Of a stretch of DNA of 64,000 nucleotides, positions 8,541 to 18,560 are shown piece by piece. Position 1 is the first letter of the stretch, and every line of letters begins with the position of its first letter. The DNA comes from Ketogulonicigenium robustum (GTDB lineage Bacteria > Pseudomonadota > Alphaproteobacteria > Rhodobacterales > Rhodobacteraceae), in assembly GCF_002117445.1 (NCBI RefSeq), contig NZ_CP019937.1, positions 559,501-623,500 on the forward strand, in the 5' to 3' direction. The notes below the pieces were generated by a model. It did not search any database. It had not been told where the DNA came from and saw nothing but the letters and a program-made list of their open reading frames with translations. Made by a program: the position numbers and the translations under genes.

Positions 8541-9506
8541 ATGACTGATAGCAGCATCCAACCAGACGTCGGCGTAAAAACTGGCGAGGCAGGGTTCGGC
8601 GATTACTTCGCTCTGCTCAAGCCGCGTGTCATGCCGCTCTCGATCTTTACTGCGTTTGTGGGCATGGTGGTGGCCCCGGGCGGGGTTCATCCCTTCATCG
8701 GTTTTGTCGCGGTTCTTTGCATCGCTGTTGGCGCTGGTGCTGCCGGTGCGTTGAACATGTGGTGGGATTCCGACATCGACGCCATCATGCGTCGAACGCG
8801 TAACCGCCCGATCCCCGCAGGCCGCGTCCAGCGTGGCGAGGCTTTGGGTCTTGGGCTGACGCTTGCCTCGTTCGCCGTCGTGATGCTGTATCTGGCGACT
8901 AACTGGGTCGCGGCTGCGCTACTGGCATTTACCATTTTCTTCTACGTTGTGATCTATTCGATCTGGATCAAACGTCGCACCCCCCAGAATATCGTCATCG
9001 GCGGCGCCGCAGGGGCTTTCCCGCCCATGGTCGGCTGGGCCGTGGTGACGGGTGGCGTGTCACTGGAAAGCATGCTGCTGTTCATGCTGATCTTCATGTG
9101 GACGCCGCCGCACTTCTGGGCGCTCGATCTGTTCGTCAAGGGTGACTACGCCAACGCGCGTGTGCCGATGATGACTGCGACACGGGGCCAACGCGCGACG
9201 CGCAACCACATTCTGGCCTATGCCATCCTGCTGGTGCCGTTCGCTTTGGCCGTCGCATTCACGTCTATCGGTGGCCCCGCATACCTACTGGTCTCGCTGT
9301 GGCTGAACGTCCGCTTTGTGCTCGCCGCCCGCACTGTCTGGCTACGGAACGAGGCCGACTCGGTCGCCGACAACTACGCTGGCGAGCGTAAACTTTTCCG
9401 CCTTTCGCTAAGCTATCTTTTCCTCCATTTCGGTGTCCTCCTCCTCGAGGCGGTGCTGCGGGGATTCGGTATCGACAGCTGGGCTTTTGTTATAGGGTGG
9501 TTCTGA
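8541..9506 (+). CDS. ctaB: Protoheme IX farnesyltransferase (heme O synthase)
   Basis: 321 residues. It is an integral membrane UbiA-type prenyltransferase that farnesylates heme B to heme O on the way to heme A for the oxidase. The first Asp-rich motif, [15 protein letters not shown], and the second-loop [16 protein letters not shown] are present, with about nine hydrophobic segments. The ATG at 8541 follows AGAGGAAG; the extension back to 8508 lacks similarity. Its TGA overlaps the next gene's ATG (TGATG), indicating translational coupling. Confidence 0.96.
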   Translation: MTDSSIQPDVGVKTGEAGFGDYFALLKPRVMPLSIFTAFVGMVVAPGGVHPFIGFVAVLCIAVGAGAAGALNMWWDSDIDAIMRRTRNRPIPAGRVQRGEALGLGLTLASFAVVMLYLATNWVAAALLAFTIFFYVVIYSIWIKRRTPQNIVIGGAAGAFPPMVGWAVVTGGVSLESMLLFMLIFMWTPPHFWALDLFVKGDYANARVPMMTATRGQRATRNHILAYAILLVPFALAVAFTSIGGPAYLLVSLWLNVRFVLAARTVWLRNEADSVADNYAGERKLFRLSLSYLFLHFGVLLLEAVLRGFGIDSWAFVIGWF

Positions 9507-9715
9507 TGGCCATTCGCGTAGAACATGAATTGCACCAACGCCGGAAGGGTCGGAACTACGGCCTGTTCGGGGTGCTTTTTGCCTTTGTCATCATCGTCTT
9601 CGGGTTGACCATCGTAAAGGTCAGCACGCTGGACGACATCAGCCAGTTTGAGGCCTACGATCACGTCGCAAGACCCCAGATCGTGCCCGGCCAAATTACC
9701 GGAGGTGCGCAGTGA
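9506..9715 (+). CDS. Small membrane protein of the oxidase cluster
   Basis: 69 residues: a basic N-terminus (HELHQRRKGRNYG), one hydrophobic helix (about 20-38, LFGVLFAFVIIVFGLTIV) and a short periplasmic tail. Proteins of this size and shape sit between ctaB and ctaG in many Rhodobacterales and are presumed oxidase-biogenesis or minor subunits. The function is not established from sequence. It is coupled on both sides: TGATG with ctaB, and GTGA with ctaG. Confidence 0.85.
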   Translation: MAIRVEHELHQRRKGRNYGLFGVLFAFVIIVFGLTIVKVSTLDDISQFEAYDHVARPQIVPGQITGGAQ

Positions 9716-10332
9716 AAAAGCTGAAAGATCTTTCCCCCGTCACGCGGACAGCCTTGTCGGCTGGTGGTGTGGTCATCCTAATGGGCTCGTTGGCTTGGGC
9801 GGCAGTGCCGTTCTACAACTGGTTCTGTTCGGTCACGGGATACGGCGGAACGACGATGCTATCGGACAAAGAATCCGATGTTGTGCTGGATCGCGAAATT
9901 TTGGTGCGTTTCACAGCCGCTGTCGCCGACGACATGCCGTGGCGCTTCCGTCCGGTCGAAACCGAAATGCGCATGCGCATCGGCGAGACAGGCCTTGCTT
10001 TCTACGAGGCGACGAACCTTGCGGACCATCCGGTCGCGGGGCAGGCAGCTTACAACGTCGCCCCCTATTCGGCGGGCGAGTTCTTCGACAAGATTGAATG
10101 CTTCTGCTTTACCCAGCAGGTCCTGCAGCCAGGCGAGACGGTTTTGATGCCGGTCAGCTTCTACGTCGACCCCGAAATAGTGAATCACCGCGAGGCGAAG
10201 TTCGTCAACGCGATTACCTTGAACTACACTTTCTATGAAAACGCCGTTCCTGCGGATTTCTTGCAAGCTGGTCTTGCATCACAGGGCGGTGAACCTTTGA
10301 CAAGCGGCGCTCCTGCCGCCATACAGAACTGA
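9712..10332 (+). CDS. ctaG: Cytochrome c oxidase assembly protein CtaG/Cox11
   Basis: 206 residues. A membrane-anchored periplasmic copper chaperone that inserts CuB into subunit I. There is one N-terminal membrane helix (about 14-35), then the beta-sandwich domain with the copper-binding motif ECFCFTQQVLQPGE and the family signatures VPFYNWFCSVTGYGG and NVAPYSAGEFFDKIECFC. The start is GTG at 9712, preceded by GGAGG and overlapping the previous stop. The C-terminal Ser/Ala-rich tail is variable in homologues. Confidence 0.96.
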   Translation: MKKLKDLSPVTRTALSAGGVVILMGSLAWAAVPFYNWFCSVTGYGGTTMLSDKESDVVLDREILVRFTAAVADDMPWRFRPVETEMRMRIGETGLAFYEATNLADHPVAGQAAYNVAPYSAGEFFDKIECFCFTQQVLQPGETVLMPVSFYVDPEIVNHREAKFVNAITLNYTFYENAVPADFLQAGLASQGGEPLTSGAPAAIQN

Positions 10333-10357
10333 AAGAAAATCCCGAGGGACTCCGCCG

Positions 10358-11227
10358 ATGGCAAGCGTCAAAAATCACGATTACCAAATTCTTCCCCCCT
10401 CGATTTGGCCGCTTGCGACGGCCGTTTCGCTCTTTACCATGCTGTTCAGCGCAGCGCATTGGTTTGAAAGCATGCGTGCAAACGCCACGCTTTCGGCTGG
10501 TGCTGGTCATACCTTCATGATCGTCGCTTTTGTCGGCTTTGCCGTGCTGATCTTCTCGCTCTACTCGTGGTGGGCCAGCATCAGCCGCGAAGCTAACGCA
10601 GGCGAGCATACCCCGGTCGTCCGTATCGGCGTGCGCTATTCGTTCATGCTGTTCATCACTTCGGAAGTGATGGTTTTCGGTGCGTTTTTCTGGGCATTCT
10701 TCAAATACGCGCTGCACCCGATGGCGGCTGACGGCAGCTTCCCGCTGAACTACGGCGTTTGGCCGCCCGAAGGCGTCAGCACGCTGAACCCGTGGCACCT
10801 GCCGCTGGTCAACACGATCCTGCTGGTCACCTCGGGCGCGTTCTGTACATGGGCACACCACGCCATCGTGCATAACGAGCGTCGCAAGGCCGCCATTGGT
10901 CTGGCTGTCGCGATCGGCCTCGGCTGGATCTTCACGATGTGCCAAGCCTATGAATACTATGAAATCGTCCACGGCGGTGAATTCAGCTTCTCGGGCAACG
11001 TTTACGGCGCCGTCTTCTTCATGGCGACCGGCCTGCACGGCGCGCACGTCCTGATCGGCTCGATCTTCCTGTTGGTCTGCTTGATCCGCCTGCTGCGCGG
11101 CGCTTTCACGCCCAAGCAACACCTCGGGTTCGAAATGGCCGCTTGGTACTGGCACTTCGTTGACGTCGTCTGGCTGTTCCTGTTCGTCGCCGTCTACATC
11201 TGGGGTGCTGGCGGTAGCGCACACTGA
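10358..11227 (+). CDS. ctaE: Cytochrome c oxidase subunit III
   Basis: 289 residues with seven hydrophobic segments. It is the third core subunit of the aa3 oxidase; it binds lipid and supports proton uptake and long-term stability. It starts with KNHDYQILPPSIWPLATAV, typical for the family. It has the conserved glutamate in SEVMVFGAFFWAFF and the C-terminal WYWHFVDVVWLFLFV signature. ATG at 10358 lies 25 bp after ctaG. Two hairpins follow the gene before surf1. Confidence 0.97.
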   Translation: MASVKNHDYQILPPSIWPLATAVSLFTMLFSAAHWFESMRANATLSAGAGHTFMIVAFVGFAVLIFSLYSWWASISREANAGEHTPVVRIGVRYSFMLFITSEVMVFGAFFWAFFKYALHPMAADGSFPLNYGVWPPEGVSTLNPWHLPLVNTILLVTSGAFCTWAHHAIVHNERRKAAIGLAVAIGLGWIFTMCQAYEYYEIVHGGEFSFSGNVYGAVFFMATGLHGAHVLIGSIFLLVCLIRLLRGAFTPKQHLGFEMAAWYWHFVDVVWLFLFVAVYIWGAGGSAH

Positions 11228-11233
11228 TCCTTT

Positions 11234-11302
11234 AGCTGCGCCCTTGGCGCAGCTTCAGCTTTAGGTTAAGGCGAACGCGCGGGCTCTGGCCTGCGCGTTT
11301 TC
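11234..11302 (+). terminator. Two tandem hairpins between ctaE and surf1
   Basis: Two stems follow ctaE. The first is an 8-bp perfect stem (11234-11241 with 11247-11254). The second is an 11-bp stem with one G-T pair (11274-11284 with 11289-11299) and a TTTT run at 11298-11301. The second looks like an intrinsic terminator ending just 20 bp before the surf1 start, so surf1 would depend on read-through or its own promoter. Confidence 0.6.
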
Positions 11303-11321
11303 TCATGAAACGGGGTGGCAT

Positions 11322-11999
11322 GTGGGCTCGTTCTCGCGCAAGTTTTGGTTCTCGCTGATCTTCGGGCTTGGCGGTTTTTCGATCCTGATCGGCCTTGGCG
11401 TTTGGCAGATGGAGCGCTTGATTTGGAAAGAGGCGATCCTTGACGAAATCGGCGCGCGCATCGCAGCCCCCCCCGTGGCGCTGCCCGAAAATCCCGACCC
11501 CAGCACAGACACGCGGCTGTCTGTCCATGTCGAGGGGGAACTGCCCGGCCAGCAGCTTTTCGTTTTCGCACCGCTGGATGGCGCGGGCTATCGCATCATC
11601 GCGGTGATGGTGACCGATGACCAACGTCGTATCATGGTCGATCTGGGATTCGTTCCGCAGGATAGGAAAACCGCGCCCTACGTGGCCGATGAAGTCACCG
11701 TGACAGGTAATGTGCACTGGCCGGTCGAGGTTGACGGCTTCACCCCCGCGCCCGAAGGGGATGTGTGGTACGCGCGCGATGTGCCCGCGATGGCCGAGGC
11801 ACTGAAAACCGAGCCCGTTCTGGTGATCGCCCGCAGCGTATCGCCCGCACTGCCGCCGATTCCCGCGCCGATTACTGTCGAAGGTATTGCAAACAACCAC
11901 TTCGGCTATGCTATGACTTGGTTCACGCTGGCGATTATCTGGGTCGTCATGACAGGTGGTTTCATCTGGCGCGGCGTACATACTGTGAAGAAGGACTGA
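11322..11999 (+). CDS. SURF1 family oxidase assembly protein
   Basis: 225 residues. SURF1 proteins bind heme A and help deliver it to subunit I of cytochrome oxidase. Topology is classic: an N-terminal membrane helix (about 8-30, with FGLGGFSILIGLGVWQMERLIWK), a periplasmic domain containing VHVEGEL, VDLGFVPQDRK and VTVTGNV, and a C-terminal helix following NNHFGYAMTWFTLAIIW. The start is GTG at 11322; an overlapping ATG at 11320 is out of frame. A terminator-like hairpin precedes it, and thrC starts 1 bp after its stop. Confidence 0.92.
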   Translation: MGSFSRKFWFSLIFGLGGFSILIGLGVWQMERLIWKEAILDEIGARIAAPPVALPENPDPSTDTRLSVHVEGELPGQQLFVFAPLDGAGYRIIAVMVTDDQRRIMVDLGFVPQDRKTAPYVADEVTVTGNVHWPVEVDGFTPAPEGDVWYARDVPAMAEALKTEPVLVIARSVSPALPPIPAPITVEGIANNHFGYAMTWFTLAIIWVVMTGGFIWRGVHTVKKD

Positions 12000-12000
12000 T

Positions 12001-13389
12001 ATGCGCTACATCTCGACCCGCGGGGCGGCACCTGTTCTGACTTTCGAACAGGCGATGATGACCGGCCTTGCCCGCGACGGCGGGCTCTATATCCCCGAAA
12101 CCGTTCCGACCTTCACAGCGGATGAAATTGCAGACTTCGCGGGCCTCAGCTACGAGGAAGTCGCCCTGCGCGTGCTGACGCCATTCGTCGGCGATAGCTT
12201 CGCACCTGATGAGCTGCGCGCGCTGATCGAAGCTGCCTACGCTAACTTCAACCACGTCGCGCGCGCCCCGCTTTCCCAATTGGCACCGAACCACTTCTTG
12301 CTGGAACTGTTCCACGGCCCGACACTGGCGTTCAAAGATTTCGCCATGCAGGTAATCGGCCAGCTGATGCAGGCCGCCTTGGCCCGTTCGGGTCAGCGGA
12401 TCACGATTGTCGGCGCGACATCGGGCGATACTGGTTCTGCTGCGATCGAGGCGTTTCGCGGTTTGGCGAACGTCGATGTCTTCATCCTATTCCCGCACGG
12501 TCGCGTGTCGGAAGTGCAGCGCCGCCAGATGACGACGCCCGCAGAAAGCAACGTGCGCGCCATCGCGCTGGACGGCGATTTCGACGATTGCCAAGCGCGC
12601 CTGAAGGATATGTTCAACGATTTCGAATTCCGCGACGCTGTCAGTCTGGCGGGGGTCAACTCTATCAACTGGGCGCGGGTGCTGTCGCAAGTCGTTTATT
12701 ACTTCACCGCCGCCGTCAGCCTTGGCGGCCCCCTGCGGCCCGTCAGCTTTACCGTGCCGACCGGCAATTTCGGCGATATTTTTGCCGGTTACATTGCGCG
12801 CAAAATGGGCTTGCCGATTGAGAAGTTGGTCATCGCGACCAACCAGAACGACATTCTGCACCGCACCCTGCAAACAGGCGCGCATATGAAGAACGGCGTG
12901 GCACCGTCGATCAGCCCGTCGATGGATATTCAGGTGTCGTCGAACTTCGAACGGCTGCTTTACGATGCCTATGGCCGCGACCCGAAGGTTGTGACCGATC
13001 AGATGCAGGCGTTGCAGCTTGATGGCGGCTTCACCGTCGGGCAGGGCGCGCTGGCGTTTTTGCGCGACGGTTTCGCCTCGGGCCGCGCGTCCGAAGACGA
13101 GACACTGGCCGAAATTGCGCGCACACTGGCCGAGACTGGCGAGCTGATTTGCCCGCATACCGCCGTTGCAGTGAAGGTTGCGCGTGACTATCTCTCTGGC
13201 GTGCCGATGATCACACTGGCCACCGCGCATCCCGCCAAATTCCCCGACGCTGTCGAACGCGCCACCGGCATCCGCCCCGCGCTGCCGCCCCATTTGGCCG
13301 ACCTGTTCGACCGTCCCGAACGCCAGACCCGCTTGCCCAACGATCTTGCGGCGCTGGAAACCTTTATCAAGGAGCAACTGAACCCTTGA
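12001..13389 (+). CDS. thrC: Threonine synthase
   Basis: 462 residues. A PLP enzyme converting O-phosphohomoserine to threonine. The sequence begins MRYISTRGAAP, has the PLP lysine in GPTLAFKDFAMQ, the phosphate-binding GATSGDTGSAAIEAF, and VPTGNFGDIFAGYIARKMGLP. This is the long threonine-synthase form, found in yeast and many proteobacteria. ATG at 12001 is one base after the surf1 stop. The TGA overlaps the TTG start of the next gene. Confidence 0.97.
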   Translation: MRYISTRGAAPVLTFEQAMMTGLARDGGLYIPETVPTFTADEIADFAGLSYEEVALRVLTPFVGDSFAPDELRALIEAAYANFNHVARAPLSQLAPNHFLLELFHGPTLAFKDFAMQVIGQLMQAALARSGQRITIVGATSGDTGSAAIEAFRGLANVDVFILFPHGRVSEVQRRQMTTPAESNVRAIALDGDFDDCQARLKDMFNDFEFRDAVSLAGVNSINWARVLSQVVYYFTAAVSLGGPLRPVSFTVPTGNFGDIFAGYIARKMGLPIEKLVIATNQNDILHRTLQTGAHMKNGVAPSISPSMDIQVSSNFERLLYDAYGRDPKVVTDQMQALQLDGGFTVGQGALAFLRDGFASGRASEDETLAEIARTLAETGELICPHTAVAVKVARDYLSGVPMITLATAHPAKFPDAVERATGIRPALPPHLADLFDRPERQTRLPNDLAALETFIKEQLNP

Positions 13390-14648
13390 CCGTTCAGATT
13401 CATACCCTGTCCAACGGCTTTCGCATCGCAACCGAGGTGATGCCCGGACTGCAATCGGCGACCATCGGCATTTGGGTAAATGCAGGCGGCCGTCACGAGG
13501 CTGAAGCCGAAAATGGCATCGCGCACTTCTTGGAACACATGGCGTTCAAGGGCACGAAAACCCGCAGCGCGCTGCAAATCGCCGAGGCGATCGAGGACGT
13601 GGGCGGCTATATCAACGCCTACACCTCGCGCGAGACGACGGCCTATTACGCCCGCGTCCTGTCGGGCGACGTGCCCTTGGCGATGGATATCGTTTCCGAC
13701 ATTTTGCTGAACCCGACCTTCGACCTGAACGAGATCGAGGTCGAGCGCGGCGTGATCTTGCAGGAAATCGGGCAGGCGTTTGATACGCCGGACGATATCA
13801 TTTTCGACTGGCTGCAAGAGGTTTGCTATCAGGATCAGGCCATTGGCCGTAGCATTCTGGGCCCAGCCGAACGCGTGTCCAGCTTCCAGCAAGACGACCT
13901 GCGCCGCTTTGTGAACGCGCATTACACGCCCGACCAGATGATCCTCTGCGCGGCGGGCGGCGTCGATCACGACCAGATCGTGCGGCAGGCCGAAACGCTG
14001 TTCGGGCACATGACCAAACGCGGCAGCCTGTCGGGGATTGAACCCGCGCGCTTTACCATTGGCGAGCGGCGCGAGATTCGCGCGCTGGAACAAGTGCACT
14101 TCGCCCTCGCCATCGAAGGGCCGGGCGTGCGCGACAGCGACATCTACACCGCGCAACTGTGGTCCAGCGCGCTGGGTGGCGGTATGTCCTCGCGGCTGTT
14201 TCAGGAGATCCGTGAAAAGCGCGGGTTGTGCTACACGATCTTCGCGCAGACCGGCGCATCGGAAGATACCGGCGCCACCACGATTTACGCCGGCACCTCG
14301 GCCGAGCAGATCGCCGATCTTTCCCGCCTGACCATGGTCGAGCTGGGCCGTGCGGCCAGTGATCTGTCGCAGGCCGAGCTGGACCGAGCACGAGCCCAGA
14401 TGAAAGCTGGCCTGTTGATGGGGCAAGAAAGCTCGTCGAACAGGGCCGAGCGTTTGGCACGTATGCTGGCGCTGTGGGGCCGCGTGCCCGATCTGTCGGA
14501 AGCCGTCGCCAAAATCGACGCAGTGACCCTGCCGCAGTTGCGCGGCTTTGCTGCCAACATGGCGGACGCGCGCATGTCGCTGGCACTGTATGGACCCGCG
14601 GATGCAGCGCCCGATCTGGCGGCGCTGAAGGCGCAACTGGCGGCGTGA
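13386..14648 (+). CDS. M16 family zinc peptidase (processing-peptidase-like)
   Basis: 420 residues. A pitrilysin/mitochondrial-processing-peptidase-type metalloprotease. The inverted zinc motif is HFLEHMAFKGT with downstream EVERGVILQEI supplying the third ligand, so this is the catalytic type rather than the inactive partner. The second half has the R/Y-type IREKRGLCYTIFAQ. The start is TTG at 13386, overlapping the thrC stop as TTGA, so translation is probably coupled to thrC. The neighbours thrC, GNAT and FAD oxidase are a conserved string in this order; the natural substrate is unknown. Confidence 0.93.
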   Translation: MTVQIHTLSNGFRIATEVMPGLQSATIGIWVNAGGRHEAEAENGIAHFLEHMAFKGTKTRSALQIAEAIEDVGGYINAYTSRETTAYYARVLSGDVPLAMDIVSDILLNPTFDLNEIEVERGVILQEIGQAFDTPDDIIFDWLQEVCYQDQAIGRSILGPAERVSSFQQDDLRRFVNAHYTPDQMILCAAGGVDHDQIVRQAETLFGHMTKRGSLSGIEPARFTIGERREIRALEQVHFALAIEGPGVRDSDIYTAQLWSSALGGGMSSRLFQEIREKRGLCYTIFAQTGASEDTGATTIYAGTSAEQIADLSRLTMVELGRAASDLSQAELDRARAQMKAGLLMGQESSSNRAERLARMLALWGRVPDLSEAVAKIDAVTLPQLRGFAANMADARMSLALYGPADAAPDLAALKAQLAA

Positions 14649-14649
14649 C

Positions 14650-15240
14650 ATGATCCTGTTCCGGCGCTCACCCTTGGTGCAAATCGAGACCGAGCGTCTG
14701 ATCTTGCGCCCGCCGGAGCAGGACGATTTCATCGCGTGGCGCGACCTGCGCCGTGCGTCTATCGACTTCCTACAACCGTGGGAGCCATCCTGGGCCCATG
14801 ACCACCTGACCCTACGGGCCTTCACCAATCGCGTCTACTGGTCTCGGCGGGCGATCAAACAGGAACAGGCGATCCCTGTCATGCTGTTTCGCAAGGCCGA
14901 CGGGGTGTTGCTGGGCGGTGTGACGTTGGACAATATCCGGCGGGGGCCTGCGCAAACGGCGACGACGGGCTACTGGATGGGCGCGCCCTACGCGCGCCAC
15001 GGCTACATGCGCGAGGCGTTGAACGGCATCGTCGCCTACGCCTTCAATACGATGGATCTGTCGCGGATCGAGGCGGGCTGTTTGCCCGAAAACACACCGT
15101 CGCGGCGGCTGCTGGAAACATGCGGTTATAAATACGAGGGCGTGGCCCAAAGCTATCTGCAGATCAGCGGGCGTTGGCGCAACCACGTCCTCTATGCGAA
15201 TCTGCGCAGCGACAGGCGGGGGAAAACAGATGTCGGTTGA
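14650..15240 (+). CDS. GNAT acetyltransferase (RimJ/RimL-like)
   Basis: 196 residues. It belongs to the GNAT fold, nearest in style to RimJ/RimL N-terminal protein acetyltransferases. It begins with the typical IETERLILRPPEQDDFIAW and contains the acetyl-CoA-binding segment GYWMGAPYARHGYMREAL. It ends with the motif NTPSRRLLETCGYKYEG and the WRNHVLYANL tail. ATG at 14650 lies 1 bp after the M16 gene, and its end overlaps the FAD oxidase start by 11 bp. The substrate may be ribosomal protein S5 or S18, or another protein; this is not decidable here. Confidence 0.9.
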   Translation: MILFRRSPLVQIETERLILRPPEQDDFIAWRDLRRASIDFLQPWEPSWAHDHLTLRAFTNRVYWSRRAIKQEQAIPVMLFRKADGVLLGGVTLDNIRRGPAQTATTGYWMGAPYARHGYMREALNGIVAYAFNTMDLSRIEAGCLPENTPSRRLLETCGYKYEGVAQSYLQISGRWRNHVLYANLRSDRRGKTDVG

Positions 15241-16645
15241 ACTGAACGACGCGGACGAATCTTTCATCACCGGCCTGCGGGATATCCTGCCCGCAGCCGC
15301 GTTTTTGGAGGCGAGCGACACCTTTCTAACCGAGCCGCGCGGGCGCTATAAGGGCAAAGGCGTGGTGGTTGCGCCGGACACGACCGAACAGGTCGCAGCG
15401 CTGGTCAAGGCATGCTACGACGCGCGTGTCGGGATCGTGCCGCACGGCGGGGGCACGGGGCTGGTCGGCGCGCAGGTGCTGACCGAGGGCCGCATTCCCG
15501 TGATCCTGTCGCTGTCGCGTATGACGAAAGTGCGGGAAATCTACCCCGAAGAAGGCGTGATGATTGCAGATGCAGGTGCCGTTCTGGCCGATCTGCAACA
15601 AGCCGCGCGCGATGCGGGCAAGATGTTCGCCCTGTCGCTGGGGTCCGAGGGGACGGCGCGCATCGGCGGGTTGCTGTCCACCAATGCGGGCGGCCTGAAC
15701 GTGCTGCGCTATGGCACGGCGCGCGCGCAATGCCTGGGATTGGAGGTCGTCACCCCCGAGGGCGAGATCTGGCACGGGCTGACGCGCTTGCACAAAGATA
15801 ATACCGGCTACGACCTGCGCGATATATTCATCGGGGCCGAAGGCACGCTGGGCGTGATCACCGGCGCCGCGCTGAAGCTGGCCACGATTCCCGCCGTCGA
15901 GGCCACGGCGCTGCTGGCTGTCGAAAGTCCTGCTGCTGCGCTATCGCTGCTGTCGCTGTCGCGCGATATCGTGGGCGAGGGTGTTTCGGGGTTCGAACTC
16001 ATGTCGCGCGTCGGTTTCGAATTCCTAATGGAGACTGGCCTTCTGCAAGCCTCACCCTTGCAGCCCTTGCCCGATTGGCAGGTTCTGCTGCGTATTGGTT
16101 TGCCCGCGGGGGCGGACGTCGAAGCGGTGCTGGAACACATCTTTACCGCCGCCAGCGAACGCGGGTTGGTGTACGACGGTCTGATCGCCACCACTTTGGC
16201 CGAGGCCGAGCGGCTGTGGACGATCCGCGAGACGATCCCCGAGGGGAATCGCCTGATCGGGTCGGTCGCCTCGCACGACATTTCGCTGCCGCTGTCGCGC
16301 ATTCCGGATTTCATCCCCGAAGCCGCGCGGCGCATCCATGACGTCGCCCCGCTACGGATCAACTGTTTCGGGCATCTTGGCGACGGCAACTTGCACTACA
16401 ACGCCTTCCCGCGGGCGGGCGAAAACCGCGCGATCTACGAGGGGATCCGTAGCCAGATTTCCCGCATCGTGCATGATCTGGCCGTTGAAATGGGCGGATC
16501 GTTTAGCGCCGAACACGGCGTTGGCCGCTTGAAGGTTGGCGATGTGGAGCGTTATTCCGACCCGGTTCGACTGAACATGATGCGCCGGATCAAGGCGGTG
16601 CTTGACCCGAACGGCATCATGAACCCGGGTGCGATGCTGCGTTAG
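15230..16645 (+). CDS. FAD-linked oxidase (D-2-hydroxyacid dehydrogenase type)
   Basis: 471 residues. It belongs to the FAD-binding type 4 family that includes GlcD, D-lactate and D-2-hydroxyglutarate dehydrogenases. The FAD domain shows [31 protein letters not shown] and [16 protein letters not shown]. The C-terminal oxidase domain ends with [28 protein letters not shown] and [12 protein letters not shown]. The absence of an iron-sulfur subunit next door favours a stand-alone D-2-hydroxyglutarate or D-lactate enzyme. ATG at 15230 follows GGGGGAAAA; its stop shares TTAG with the stop of apt. Confidence 0.92.
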   Translation: MSVELNDADESFITGLRDILPAAAFLEASDTFLTEPRGRYKGKGVVVAPDTTEQVAALVKACYDARVGIVPHGGGTGLVGAQVLTEGRIPVILSLSRMTKVREIYPEEGVMIADAGAVLADLQQAARDAGKMFALSLGSEGTARIGGLLSTNAGGLNVLRYGTARAQCLGLEVVTPEGEIWHGLTRLHKDNTGYDLRDIFIGAEGTLGVITGAALKLATIPAVEATALLAVESPAAALSLLSLSRDIVGEGVSGFELMSRVGFEFLMETGLLQASPLQPLPDWQVLLRIGLPAGADVEAVLEHIFTAASERGLVYDGLIATTLAEAERLWTIRETIPEGNRLIGSVASHDISLPLSRIPDFIPEAARRIHDVAPLRINCFGHLGDGNLHYNAFPRAGENRAIYEGIRSQISRIVHDLAVEMGGSFSAEHGVGRLKVGDVERYSDPVRLNMMRRIKAVLDPNGIMNPGAMLR

Positions 16646-17196
16646 TGGCCGTCAAAAGTGCACAGGGCATGCACCGTCATGCCCATATTTTCCAATAGCT
16701 TGCGCCCGCCCAGATCGGGCAGGTCGATCACGAAGGAACAGGCGACAACCTCGCCTTGCAGGCGCTGGATCAGCTTAATGCCGGCCTCGGCGGTGCCTCC
16801 GGTGGCGATCAGGTCGTCGATCAGCAGCACACGCTCGCCGGGGGCGATGGCGTCTTCGTGGACTTCAACAGTGGCGGTGCCATATTCCAGCGCATAGTCC
16901 TGCTCGATCGTTTTCCACGGCAGCTTGCCTTTTTTGCGGATGGGCACGAACCCGACGCCCAGTTGGTGCGCTACCGCCCCGCCCAAGATGAACCCGCGCG
17001 CCTCTAGCCCCGCGACTTTGTCGATGCGCTGCCCCGTGAACGGGTGCAGCATCTGGTCGACGGCCATGCGAAACCCGCGCGGGTCGCCGAACAGGGTCGT
17101 CACATCGCGGAACAAAATGCCTGCGTGCGGGAAGTCGGGGATGGTGCGGATGTAGTCTTGAACCGTTTTCAACAGGGTCACCTTTGGTCTAGTCAC
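16642..17196 (-). CDS. apt: Adenine phosphoribosyltransferase
   Basis: 184 residues. It salvages adenine to AMP using PRPP. The PRPP-binding motif [18 protein letters not shown] is present, along with [16 protein letters not shown] and [18 protein letters not shown]. The start is GTG at 17196, overlapping the mtnP stop (GTGA); an internal GTG at 17181 is a possible alternative. Coupling to mtnP makes metabolic sense because MtnP releases adenine. The stop overlaps the opposing oxidase gene by 4 bp. Confidence 0.96.
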   Translation of the reverse strand: MTRPKVTLLKTVQDYIRTIPDFPHAGILFRDVTTLFGDPRGFRMAVDQMLHPFTGQRIDKVAGLEARGFILGGAVAHQLGVGFVPIRKKGKLPWKTIEQDYALEYGTATVEVHEDAIAPGERVLLIDDLIATGGTAEAGIKLIQRLQGEVVACSFVIDLPDLGGRKLLENMGMTVHALCTFDGH

Positions 17197-18056
17197 AAGA
17201 TGCGGCCTGCGACTGCGTCCAGTTTGGCCAGCAGTGCAGGGTCGCGTTTATCGGGGGCGGTCATGATGGCGTTGTCCAGCGCGCGGTCGCAGCCGCAAGG
17301 GCAGGAGCCCGCAGGGCCAAGCGCCGCAGGCAGCGCGCCAACCAGTGCCTTTCCCCCCGCAGAATTCGCGCCGAGGGTGGCGATAACGGCGGCGACATCC
17401 ACGCTGTCGTGGTCGGGATGCCAGCTGTCATAATCGGTCACCATCGCGACGGTAGCGTAGCACATTTCGGCCTCGCGGGCCAACTTTGCCTCGGGCATGG
17501 CAGTCATGCCGACGACGCTACAGCCCCAGTTTTTGTACAGCAGGCTTTCGGCGTGGGTGGAAAACTGCGGCCCCTCCATCGCCAGATAGGTGCCGCCTCG
17601 GTGCAGCGTCAGGCCGGCTGCCGCGCCAGCGGCCGCAACAGCATCGCCCAGACGCGTGCAGGTGGGGTGGCCAAAGCCTACATGCGCCACGCACCCCGTG
17701 CCGAAGAACGACTTTTCCCGCGCAAATGTACGGTCGATGAACTGGTCGACGATCACGAAGTGCCCGGGGGCCAGCGCTTGCCGGAACGACCCGACGGCGG
17801 AAATCGAAACTACATCCGTCACGCCCAGCCGCTTTAGCGCGTCGATATTGGCGCGATAGGGGATAGCACTGGGGCTGTGGACGTGGCCGCGACCGTGGCG
17901 GGGCAAGAAAACAATGCGGGTTTCGCCGATATGGCCCGTCAGCAGCGCATCTGACGGGGCGCCCCATGGCGTTTCGACCTGTTCCCAGCGCGCCCCTGTT
18001 AGGCCCGCGATGTCATAAAGACCCGAGCCGCCGATAATTCCCAGAGTGCGCTGCAT
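17193..18056 (-). CDS. mtnP: S-methyl-5'-thioadenosine phosphorylase
   Basis: 287 residues. It phosphorolyses 5'-methylthioadenosine, from polyamine synthesis, to adenine and methylthioribose-1-phosphate. Seen are [54 protein letters not shown] and [20 protein letters not shown], which together identify the MTAP class rather than ordinary purine nucleoside phosphorylase. It is the first gene of an mtnP-apt operon, with overlapping stop and start. Confidence 0.95.
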   Translation of the reverse strand: MQRTLGIIGGSGLYDIAGLTGARWEQVETPWGAPSDALLTGHIGETRIVFLPRHGRGHVHSPSAIPYRANIDALKRLGVTDVVSISAVGSFRQALAPGHFVIVDQFIDRTFAREKSFFGTGCVAHVGFGHPTCTRLGDAVAAAGAAAGLTLHRGGTYLAMEGPQFSTHAESLLYKNWGCSVVGMTAMPEAKLAREAEMCYATVAMVTDYDSWHPDHDSVDVAAVIATLGANSAGGKALVGALPAALGPAGSCPCGCDRALDNAIMTAPDKRDPALLAKLDAVAGRIL

Positions 18057-18164
18057 CTATTCCGCCTTGCTGTGTCTGCCGCAGAATGTCCCCGCGACAG
18101 TCGTGATGCAAGCGCACGTGAGCACTTTGTACAATAGCTGTTTGCGCCGTGGCGTCGTGGTGTT

Positions 18165-18371
18165 TCAGTCCGCCTTCAGGTTCCCTGCCATTTCGCGCCC
18201 GTCGCGCCCTTCGATCAGGTCAAATGTTACTTTCTGATCGTCGCTCAAACCGGTCAAACCTGCTTGCTCGACTGCCGAGATATGCACGAAAATATCTTTG
18301 CCGCCGCCGTCGGGGGCGATAAAACCGTAGCCTTTGGTGGCGTTGAACCATTTAACGGTGCCATTGGGCAT
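18165..18371 (-). CDS. Cold-shock domain protein
   Basis: 68 residues, one OB-fold cold-shock domain. It binds single-stranded RNA/DNA as an RNA chaperone or antiterminator. RNP1 is KGYGFIAP and RNP2 is DIFVHIS; it opens with the standard [19 protein letters not shown] at 18371 follows a strong AGGGGAGAG site. Whether it is cold-induced or constitutive cannot be told. It is divergent from the YffB-like gene, with 189 bp between, which should hold both promoters. Confidence 0.95.
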   Translation of the reverse strand: MPNGTVKWFNATKGYGFIAPDGGGKDIFVHISAVEQAGLTGLSDDQKVTFDLIEGRDGREMAGNLKAD

Positions 18372-18560
18372 CGCGTCTCTCCCCTTACATTCGAACCCGC
18401 TTATGCGGCCTTACTGTGGCTGATGGCGCAGATTTCGGCGGAAAGCTGCCAGCCGTGACTTGTCCAGCTTTGGGCTTTCAGCGAAAAAATCAAACATGAA
18501 CCGCGCGCGACAGCACGAAATAGCGCGCAGGTCCGCGATTTGCACAACGAGAGGGCAGTA

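Noticed and set aside
13188-14828. 546-codon open frame on minus opposite the M16 peptidase
   Set aside because: Antisense shadow; the plus-strand peptidase has an intact zinc motif and overlapping neighbours.
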